From positions 248,001 through 312,000 of the forward strand of contig OY829894.1 of NCBI GenBank assembly GCA_963691905.1: DNA of 64,000 bases, written 5' to 3'. Made by a program: the position numbers and the translations under genes. The notes below the pieces were generated by a model, which had not been told where the DNA came from, ran no database searches, and saw only the letters and a list, made by a program, of their open reading frames with translations. Source of the stretch: QGON01 sp963691905 (GTDB taxonomy: Bacteria > Pseudomonadota > Gammaproteobacteria > Chromatiales > Chromatiaceae). This document shows positions 1 to 6,025 of the stretch, in pieces. The stretch's first letter is position 1, and each line of letters opens with the position of its first letter.

Positions 1-295
1 TGTGTCCCAGATTGATGCCCCGGCCATCGTCGAGCAGGATCAGGTGTGGGGCGATCCCTTTTGTGGGGTCAGGTCGTGGGAAATCGACCACACTCAGCAG
101 TTCAAAGGCAGTATCCGAAAGGCGGATGCCCATGTTGATATCACCGGGTTTGAGTTCGACGAGATAGACTTTTTTGCCTATTGCGTTCTTCAATGCCTCG
201 ACCTGTTGTGTATAGGCAGGGGAGGGCCAAAGTCGGTCTTGTGCCTCATCCGTCCCGGAAGTGGCTTTGGTGATTTCGCAATGCTGATCTTTCAT
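1..295 (-). CDS. Unknown protein, cut by the left window edge (97 codons visible)
   Basis: Reading from an ATG at 295 towards base 1 gives an open frame with no stop. An AAAGAG ribosome-binding sequence lies immediately upstream of that ATG. The visible part is acidic and soluble-looking, with no signal peptide; it contains KKVYLVELKPGDINMGIRLS and later LLDDGRGINLG. I do not recognise a family. It lies 61 bases after the preceding gene on the same strand and is probably the last visible member of the cytochrome operon. The reading frame stays open for about 19 codons upstream of the ATG but has no start codon there. The C-terminus is outside the window. Confidence 0.55.
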   Translation of the reverse strand, partial: MKDQHCEITKATSGTDEAQDRLWPSPAYTQQVEALKNAIGKKVYLVELKPGDINMGIRLSDTAFELLSVVDFPRPDPTKGIAPHLILLDDGRGINLGH

Positions 296-356
296 CTCTT
301 TGGGTTTGATTCTCCGTCGTTTAAATATCCCGTCCGCAAGCGGTGGGGTGGTCTAT

Positions 357-722
357 TCATTCGCAATCATCAGATGCTGATAACGGATCTTCCGCAAACG
401 CCTTTGGCATGATCTCGATCCTGATTGAAATGTCGGTTTCTTTTACTGCCACGCCTCTGCTCCAGACAGTGGCATACTCGTTTTTGAAAGCGCCAATGTT
501 GAAAATACCTGGTTTGACGGAAAAACGGAATGCACCTTTCCAGTTGGTATCTACACTGTCCAGGACGACATTGTTGCTCGCATCTGTCAGCATTATCTCT
601 ACATCGGCAACAGTTTCTTCATCATCCATCACCACACCGGACAGGGTAAATCCCAGAACAGGACACTGCCAAAACAGTAACAAAAGCAGAATAAAAGGTG
701 TTCGGTGGGGCAGGGTGGACAT
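357..722 (-). CDS. Small secreted protein with a carboxypeptidase-regulatory-like (Ig-fold) domain
   Basis: The 121-residue product starts with a clear signal peptide: a hydrophobic run LLLLLF within the first 25 residues, ending near CPVLGF. The mature part, FTLSGVVMDDEETVADVEI onwards, has the pattern of carboxypeptidase-regulatory-like or transthyretin-like beta-sandwich domains: SG.V.D.., then a WKGAFRFSV.PG stretch. These domains usually act as protein-protein or scaffold modules rather than enzymes. The gene begins 5 bases after the five-haem cytochrome and is clearly in the same transcript, so a periplasmic role beside the cytochromes is inferred. There is no lipobox. The function is otherwise unknown. 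Confidence 0.7.
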   Translation of the reverse strand: MSTLPHRTPFILLLLLFWQCPVLGFTLSGVVMDDEETVADVEIMLTDASNNVVLDSVDTNWKGAFRFSVKPGIFNIGAFKNEYATVWSRGVAVKETDISIRIEIMPKAFAEDPLSASDDCE

Positions 723-727
723 GGCTG

Positions 728-1627
728 TTACTCCTCCAGGTTGTCCGCCAGTGACTTGCGCCGACTGGACTGCAGAATTCTATCGCGAATTCGGATCAGG
801 TCACCATCCAGTGCCGGTTGACCATGCCACCATTGATAATCCGGGGATTGGTGACCTATGCCAAGAAGGACGTTGTGACGATGGTGGTTCAGACTTTTCC
901 GCAGTTTCGACAAGGCACCTGCCTGATCGTCGACGGCAGAGGCGATCAATGACTCGCCCTCCTTCAGCTTGAGGTCGGCGATCTCAAGCTGACGCTTTCC
1001 ATTGGCGAACTGCTCACGAATGTAGCGGGGGCTGTGACAACCGGCGCAGATCCATTGCCGTGTTTCAGGGCCGCGATCAGGCGCCATGGTATTACCATGG
1101 TCACCGTTATGGAGGTGACAGTAACTGCAGCCGGGAGTCCGATAATTACCGCGCTGCAGCGGTTGCCGCCAATCCTGTCTTGCCTCTTCGATGCGTGTGA
1201 TGATGCCGTGTTTGGACGTAGAGTAACTGTGGCTTGCGGAGCCTTCGTGGCATCCGGTACAGCTTTGGTCTTTTCTCGCCTTTATGGCTGACTCCTTGTG
1301 ACTATCACCGTGACAGCTGCCGCAACCGACACCGGAAGCGGCAGAGTGAGAACCTTCGCGCCATTGCCTGATCAGGCTTGGATCCCGTTCTGTGTGACAG
1401 GTGATGCACTCAGTCTCGGTGAATGGGCCGGGCGGCAGAGATTCATCGGCCAGGGCGGGAAGTGTTGCCAGGAAGAGCATGCACAGGATGTAGGATGTAG
1501 TGACGACTGCATGGATGCAGGAGGTAGAGCAACGTATGGAGCAGTTGCCGAGGTACGAACCGCATCTGTCGCGAACGATGCGGTTCGCAAGCTCACCACA
1601 TCCTACATCTGAGACTGCCTTGTGCAT
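728..1627 (-). CDS. Five-haem c-type cytochrome, truncated paralogue of the adjacent octahaem cytochrome
   Basis: The product is 299 residues from an ATG whose A is shared with the TGA of the upstream gene (TGATG). A TTG one codon earlier is less likely. Five CXXCH motifs lie at about 74-78, 102-106, 123-127, 167-171 and 194-198. The flanking sequence aligns with the upstream octahaem protein: CITCH..DP.LIRQWR.GSH matches haem 1, GNYRTPGCSYCHLHNGDH matches GNYKAPTCAYCHMDNGRH of haem 7, and the last motif matches haem 8. Haems 4-6 have no counterpart, so the usual catalytic region is missing and an electron-transfer role is inferred. Residues 7-47 come from a 123-base repeat inserted into the signal peptide. 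Without it the N-terminus would read MHKAVSLCMLFLATLPALA, an ordinary export signal. Confidence 0.85.
   Translation of the reverse strand: MHKAVSDVGCGELANRIVRDRCGSYLGNCSIRCSTSCIHAVVTTSYILCMLFLATLPALADESLPPGPFTETECITCHTERDPSLIRQWREGSHSAASGVGCGSCHGDSHKESAIKARKDQSCTGCHEGSASHSYSTSKHGIITRIEEARQDWRQPLQRGNYRTPGCSYCHLHNGDHGNTMAPDRGPETRQWICAGCHSPRYIREQFANGKRQLEIADLKLKEGESLIASAVDDQAGALSKLRKSLNHHRHNVLLGIGHQSPDYQWWHGQPALDGDLIRIRDRILQSSRRKSLADNLEE
1487..1609. repeat. 123-bp MITE/REP-like element inserted in frame in a cytochrome gene
   Basis: The element is bounded by 17-base terminal inverted repeats with one mismatch: GATGTAGGATGTAGTGA at 1487-1503 and TCACCACATCCTACATC at 1593-1609. Inside is a second palindrome, GAACCGCATC...GATGCGGTTC. 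The length is exactly 41 codons and has no stop in the reading frame of the cytochrome gene, so it adds 41 residues to the signal-peptide region. No clear target-site duplication is visible. Confidence 0.8.
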
Positions 1628-2973
1628 CAATTGTGCTCCCGGTTGTAGTCGGTGTAGGCACCCTTCATCCAGAGATCCCCCGATGGTTTGGTTGTGATCT
1701 CTGCTTCTTTCTCCGCTTGGGAGAGTTCACGCAACTCGTTGGCCTGGGTCTCGATGCGATCCAGTGACGCCCTCATTTTTCGGTGTCCGGCCGCAACGCC
1801 AGCCGGGTTGCCGTGGGCGGCAGATTTATACGCCCCCAGGTTGTCGAAATACCACATCTCGAAGTAGTCACGCTCGATGGCGGAGACGTTGTAGAAGACC
1901 GATGCCTGGCCCTCGAAGAAACCGATACGCTCTCTGGGCCAGAGAGTGTCCAGCCAGTCCATAGGGTAGGGTGGCCGTTCACCGGCAGCAGGTTGAAGCA
2001 GTTTTTCGCTGCGCAGATCCTTGAGGATTGCTTCTGCCGCATAGAGTTTCTGCCAGGCTTGTTTGCGCTCCTGATCCAGTTCGGTTAACCACTGCCTGGC
2101 CTTTTCCTCTTCGTGGCAATCGCTGCAGAGTTTGACCCATTTCCTGCGCAACACCTGATTTTTGGATGTATGAGGATTGATCTCTCGCAGGCCGAACTTC
2201 CACAGGGACTTCTCGGCCACCTGGTGGCGTCCGTTGTCCATGTGGCAGTAGGCACAGGTGGGTGCCTTGTAGTTGCCCTTGGTCAAAACTTTTGACCAAT
2301 CCCAACTGTCGCCTTCGGCCAGGTAGAGTTTGCCGTGGGCAGAGGCGAAGTAGGTTTCATCATCGGGATGTGGTGGTCCGGAGTGGCAGGTGATACAGGC
2401 TTCAGGGCGGCGCGCCTCTGCGGCATCGAAACGGTGTCGGCTATGACAGGAGTCGCACTTGGTGGCCACCGAATGGCACTGTACACAGGATTGCACTTCG
2501 GCCTTGGGTTTGTCCACGAAGTGCTTGGCATCCACCGCCCGTTCCATCGCCAGTACATGGCTGGGAAAGCCGTAGCGGGCCTCATCCCTGAATTCGTCGT
2601 GCTGTTTTGCGTGGCAATTGCCACACACATCGGGAGTGGGTAGTCGTAACTGCTGATGGTCATTGCCGTGACAGTCGTTGCAATAGACCGTTTCCTCGTT
2701 CTGAGCATGGCGACTGCCGCGCCAGTCGGTCACGATGCCGGGGGTGATCCCCTCATGGCATTGGACACACAGTTCACCTGTGAAAATGCCCTGGACCGAA
2801 TCCGGTGACTGGTAGAAGTTGTCCGGGTCCCAATAGCCTTGTACCGGATCGGGTGACCAGTAACGGGAGTAGAGACCGGTGCCGGTTCCTCCCTTGCTCC
2901 AGTGCACATAAGCAAAGCCAGCGGGAACAGCCAGCAGGGTGAGAATCAGCGGAATGATGATTCGATTACGCAT
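1627..2973 (-). CDS. Octahaem c-type cytochrome, hydroxylamine-oxidoreductase-like family
   Basis: The product is 448 residues with one N-terminal hydrophobic segment (about 5-23) that exports or anchors it in the periplasm. Eight CXXCH motifs start at about residues 69, 98, 117, 163, 173, 193, 240 and 283. Haem number, spacing and the haem-free alpha-helical C-terminal third with YFDNLGAYKSAAHGN fit the HAO/octahaem nitrite or tetrathionate reductase superfamily. In known HAO the fourth haem is the catalytic P460. Whether this enzyme oxidises hydroxylamine or reduces nitrite, hydroxylamine or a sulfur compound cannot be read from sequence alone. A GGAGG site lies about 10 bases before the ATG. 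The start overlaps the end of the monohaem cytochrome gene by 8 bases. Confidence 0.8.
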   Translation of the reverse strand: MRNRIIIPLILTLLAVPAGFAYVHWSKGGTGTGLYSRYWSPDPVQGYWDPDNFYQSPDSVQGIFTGELCVQCHEGITPGIVTDWRGSRHAQNEETVYCNDCHGNDHQQLRLPTPDVCGNCHAKQHDEFRDEARYGFPSHVLAMERAVDAKHFVDKPKAEVQSCVQCHSVATKCDSCHSRHRFDAAEARRPEACITCHSGPPHPDDETYFASAHGKLYLAEGDSWDWSKVLTKGNYKAPTCAYCHMDNGRHQVAEKSLWKFGLREINPHTSKNQVLRRKWVKLCSDCHEEEKARQWLTELDQERKQAWQKLYAAEAILKDLRSEKLLQPAAGERPPYPMDWLDTLWPRERIGFFEGQASVFYNVSAIERDYFEMWYFDNLGAYKSAAHGNPAGVAAGHRKMRASLDRIETQANELRELSQAEKEAEITTKPSGDLWMKGAYTDYNREHN

Positions 2974-3541
2974 GATGACTATGCCTCCACCAGCGGAATA
3001 GACCCAATCCCATCAGCAACAGAAAGGGAAGCAGAACCCAAAGGCGCGTCAGCCAATGGGGACTCTCTTCAGGGGTCGGAGTCAAACCGCTCAACGTATT
3101 GAAGGGGTCGGAGTCAAACCGCCCTACCCCCGTCACTACTCCCAGCATGCTTTGCGCGGTTTGACTCCGACCCCGCCAGGTGGCATTGGATTCCAGATAG
3201 ACCAGCAAACGTTCCTGTTCCTCACTCTGCATGATCTCCACCCGGCCCATCAATCCGCCAAAACGGTGCGAAACATCCATCAACATAAACATCTTGGGTG
3301 TCACCTCGCGCCACTCGGCTGCCGTGTGGCGATCAGGTCCCGGCAGGTTATGGCATTGGGTGCAGTATTGATGCAGCAACGCAGCGCCAGGGGATTGTGG
3401 ATCGGGGAGTGATTCTGCGGTGAGGCCGGGCGGCAATTTGTCTTTATGCACCTCGCACAGATCGATTCCCGCCGATGGGTGGTTGGCTGCCACTGGCTGC
3501 GGCAGACAAAAGATCATCAGCAGGAGGATGATCTGTTTCAT
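2966..3541 (-). CDS. Monohaem c-type cytochrome with C-terminal membrane anchor
   Basis: The product is 191 residues with a signal peptide (residues 1-19, ending PVAA). A single CTQCH haem motif lies at 60-64, and a probable distal Met in the KMFMLMD region follows. A C-terminal transmembrane helix (about 167-184, LLPFLLLMGLGLF) is followed by a basic tail. The product is therefore probably a membrane-tethered periplasmic electron carrier, suited to pass electrons between the NapH-GltD-like protein and the octahaem enzyme. The start overlaps the upstream gene by 4 bases (ATGA). Residues of about 123-157 are encoded by a cluster of REP palindromes, a low-complexity stretch rich in S, T and G that sits between the haem domain and the anchor. 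Confidence 0.8.
   Translation of the reverse strand: MKQIILLLMIFCLPQPVAANHPSAGIDLCEVHKDKLPPGLTAESLPDPQSPGAALLHQYCTQCHNLPGPDRHTAAEWREVTPKMFMLMDVSHRFGGLMGRVEIMQSEEQERLLVYLESNATWRGRSQTAQSMLGVVTGVGRFDSDPFNTLSGLTPTPEESPHWLTRLWVLLPFLLLMGLGLFRWWRHSHHA
3072..3174. repeat. REP cluster (REPIN plus extra copy) inside a cytochrome gene
   Basis: Three copies of the 18-base motif GGGGTCGGAGTCAAACCG are present: direct at 3072-3089 and 3104-3121, and inverted at 3157-3174. The convergent pair 3104-3174 is 71 bases long with a 35-base spacer. The same 71-base arrangement recurs at 57988-58058. The cluster is read through in frame as part of the monohaem cytochrome. Motifs of this type belong to REP/REPIN families, which are normally intergenic and mobilised by RAYT transposases. 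Confidence 0.85.
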
Positions 3542-5937
3542 ACCTGCCGCCGAATGCGCTGCAACAAGCTGAAACTGGTCAAAATGCCTTCAGCCGCAGT
3601 GAGACCTGCGGCCATGGCGTTGACGGCCAGATTGGGACCCAGGGTATTATCGCCACCCGCCCAGATCCTGGGGTGAGTGGTGTGGCCCTGGGGGTCGACA
3701 CGAATACGCCCGTCTGGCTCCGTGGTAATGCCAAAGCTCCCAAGCCAGGCTGGTGGGTCGGCTAGTTGGCCGACGGCGAGAATGACGCGGTCGGAATTGA
3801 TCTTTTGGGTGCCTTCAGGTGTATCGAATTCTACCGTGGCAGGAGCCGCGCCCTCGCGGCGATTGTCGGTGGCCGGGCTGCGGCCGTTTTGCGGCGGGGG
3901 CACCGCTCCCACAGAGTGGCTGATCTGTTGTGGTCGATGTTCAAACAGAAACATCGCACCCTCTTCCCGGGCCAGTGTGATCTCCTTGGGAGAGGCGCGC
4001 AGGCACTCTTCCGGGCCGCGATAGGCGACGCTGACTTCTGCACCCAGGCGTAGCGCGGAACGGGCGCAATCCATAGCCGTATCACCACCGCCGATAACCA
4101 ATACCCGTTGGCCTGCAAATGACTCTCTATCACCAGCATTGATTCTTTCCAACCAGCCAAGTGCTTGCTCAACACCGCTGAAGGTCTCTCCAGGTAACCC
4201 GATGGAGCGTGGTGTCTGCGCGCCCAGTCCAAGAAAGATGGCGTCATTCTGCTCAAGCAGACGAGACAACATGACATCATCCACCGCCGTGCCGAGAGTG
4301 AAATGGATGCCAACCTGTTCCAGTAGGGTCTGCCGGCGCGCCAGCAGGCTCTTGTCCAGCTTGAATGATGGAATACCGGTCTGTAGCAGGCCGCCGATCT
4401 TGTTGGATCGATCATAAATGGTGACCTCCACGCCAGCCCGGTTCAGACGCTCCGCACAGCTAAGACCCGCCGGACCGGCACCGACGATCGCCACCTTGCG
4501 GCCATTTCGATGCGTGGGTTCGATGGGCCGCCACCCTGCATCCAATGCCCGTTCGGCCAGGGTACGTTCTACTGCGCCGATGGTGACTGCACCTTCCATT
4601 TTTCCTCGGGTGCAGGCACCTTCGCAGAGACGGTGCTGTGGACAGATGCTGCCACACACCTCGGGTAGTGGTGAGGTAGCGTGGGCCAGATCACCGGCGG
4701 TTTTCCAATCTCCACGGCTGGCGGCCGCCAACCAGTCGGGGATAAAATTACCCAGCGGACAGGCGTTGCGACAACCGGGCAGACCGCAGTCGAGACAGCG
4801 CTCTGCCTGGCGTTTCAGATCATCAGAAGAGAGCAATTTTTCCGCTTGATTCCAGTCTTGCAGGCGCTCTGTCACCGGTCGGTGAACGGCTTCTGTCCGA
4901 GGGGTTGGGAGCTGTGGTTTTCGCTTTAGCAGATGGCTGGCATCCTGCCGCAGATGGGGCCGGAACAGGTTGCGCACGTCATGAATGGCCAGGGCATCGG
5001 TGGGGCAGGAGATGACGCAACGGGCGCAGCCCATGCAGTCCTCGATCCCCGTGACCTCTCCGCTTGATTTTCCCTGCCGCCACACCGGTATGCCCATATC
5101 GCAGACCTGCTCGCAGCGTTGGCAGTCGATGCAATGTTCCGCGTCCATCTCGATGCCGTAGAAACCGGCGTGATTGAGCAGCCCAAAGGTGGCGCCGAAG
5201 GGGCAGAGGTAGCGGCAGTAGAAACGATTGCCGGTGATCGGAGTGATGAAGAAGCTGCCGAAATAGGTGAGCCCCACCACCATCGCGAACATGCCGACCA
5301 GGGTTGCGGTCCAGGCGTTGGGTGGGAATTGTGTGGCCACCATCACCCCCACATACCAGATGAAGAAAAACCACTTGCTATGGCGCAGCCGCCAGGCCCA
5401 GTCGCCGCGCAGTGTCACCTTGCGAAAAGGGAAACCCACGGTTTCTCGTATGCCCACACAAGGGCAGCCGAAGCCGCAGATGATGCGTCGCCCGAAGAGG
5501 AACACCAATATCAAAGTAAGAGCGAAGGTGAGGGTGCCCGGTGTATGCAGGGCGGGAAACACCGGCTGGCTCCAGACATAACCGGCATAGGGCTCGAACA
5601 TCGGCATCAGCCAGGGGATCAGCCACCAGAAGCCGGTCACTACCGTCACCAGGATGATCAGCCGCCTGCGGGTATAGGGGTTCTGCTCGGCACGGATACG
5701 CCAGAGGCCAAAGGCGAGGATAACGGCATATTCAGTATAGCGGTTGAGCCAGATCGGGCTCTCAAACAGATAGAGCCAGGACTCGTTGAGCCAGCCCACA
5801 AAGGCCAGTCCGAAGGCGGCCATTGAGAGCGCCATCACCCACCAACGATAGCGCCCCGGCAGGGTATCCTGACGTGTCGCAGTGTTGGGCCGGGCGCTGT
5901 ATGTCAGGATGGGTTGTTGTTGAGTGTATGGATTCAT
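3538..5937 (-). CDS. Fusion of NapH-like membrane ferredoxin and GltD-like FAD/NAD(P)H oxidoreductase
   Basis: The product is 799 residues. The N-terminal third has about five membrane helices, the cysteine pairs CGFGCPC and CRYLCPFG typical of NapH/CcoG-type proteins, and two ferredoxin clusters, CIDCQRCEQVC and CMGCARCVISCP. The rest resembles the small subunit of glutamate synthase: a Cys-rich cluster domain (CLDCGLPGCRNACP, then CGSICP..LCEGAC), an FAD dinucleotide fold (GAGPAGLSCAE), a NAD(P)H fold (GGGDTAMDCARS) and a C-terminal AGGD motif. It is inferred to move electrons between NAD(P)H, the quinone pool and the downstream periplasmic cytochromes. The ATG has no Shine-Dalgarno sequence and overlaps the stop of a leader ORF. 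A REP-like insertion adds about 24 residues near 675-700. Confidence 0.85.
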   Translation of the reverse strand: MNPYTQQQPILTYSARPNTATRQDTLPGRYRWWVMALSMAAFGLAFVGWLNESWLYLFESPIWLNRYTEYAVILAFGLWRIRAEQNPYTRRRLIILVTVVTGFWWLIPWLMPMFEPYAGYVWSQPVFPALHTPGTLTFALTLILVFLFGRRIICGFGCPCVGIRETVGFPFRKVTLRGDWAWRLRHSKWFFFIWYVGVMVATQFPPNAWTATLVGMFAMVVGLTYFGSFFITPITGNRFYCRYLCPFGATFGLLNHAGFYGIEMDAEHCIDCQRCEQVCDMGIPVWRQGKSSGEVTGIEDCMGCARCVISCPTDALAIHDVRNLFRPHLRQDASHLLKRKPQLPTPRTEAVHRPVTERLQDWNQAEKLLSSDDLKRQAERCLDCGLPGCRNACPLGNFIPDWLAAASRGDWKTAGDLAHATSPLPEVCGSICPQHRLCEGACTRGKMEGAVTIGAVERTLAERALDAGWRPIEPTHRNGRKVAIVGAGPAGLSCAERLNRAGVEVTIYDRSNKIGGLLQTGIPSFKLDKSLLARRQTLLEQVGIHFTLGTAVDDVMLSRLLEQNDAIFLGLGAQTPRSIGLPGETFSGVEQALGWLERINAGDRESFAGQRVLVIGGGDTAMDCARSALRLGAEVSVAYRGPEECLRASPKEITLAREEGAMFLFEHRPQQISHSVGAVPPPQNGRSPATDNRREGAAPATVEFDTPEGTQKINSDRVILAVGQLADPPAWLGSFGITTEPDGRIRVDPQGHTTHPRIWAGGDNTLGPNLAVNAMAAGLTAAEGILTSFSLLQRIRRQV
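3836..3912. repeat. REP-like palindrome inserted in frame in the GltD-like domain
   Basis: An imperfect inverted repeat lies here, with GTGGGAGCGGTGCCCC at one end and GGGCGCGGCTCCTGCCAC at the other on the minus strand. It resembles the element near 32039-32090, which shares GGCGCGGCTCCT. In the protein it encodes the stretch VGAVPPPQNGRSPATDNRRE and a few residues more. In GltD relatives this position is a short loop before the VEFDTPEG strand. Confidence 0.6.
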
Positions 5938-6011
5938 GGGTAGACAATGCGTATGTACAGAGTGCAGCGACCACTTGGAGGCTGTTTGGATAGGAGGGTA
6001 ATCATGGACAT
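5934..6011 (-). CDS. 25-codon leader ORF coupled to the NapH-GltD-like gene
   Basis: An ATG at 6011 preceded by AGGAG at a good distance opens a 25-residue frame starting MSMITLLSKQPPSGRC. Its TGA stop overlaps the ATG of the downstream gene (ATGA). The downstream gene has no ribosome-binding sequence of its own, so translation probably depends on this ORF. The ORF begins 14 bases after the stop of the RND gene. Whether the peptide has a function or only serves coupling is unknown. Confidence 0.5.
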   Translation of the reverse strand: MSMITLLSKQPPSGRCTLYIRIVYP

Positions 6012-6025
6012 GGTATTTTCTCCTC

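Noticed and set aside
2..972. Two plus-strand open frames (2-412 and 343-972)
   Set aside because: They lie opposite minus-strand genes with signal peptide, ribosome-binding site and operon overlaps; their own products look random.
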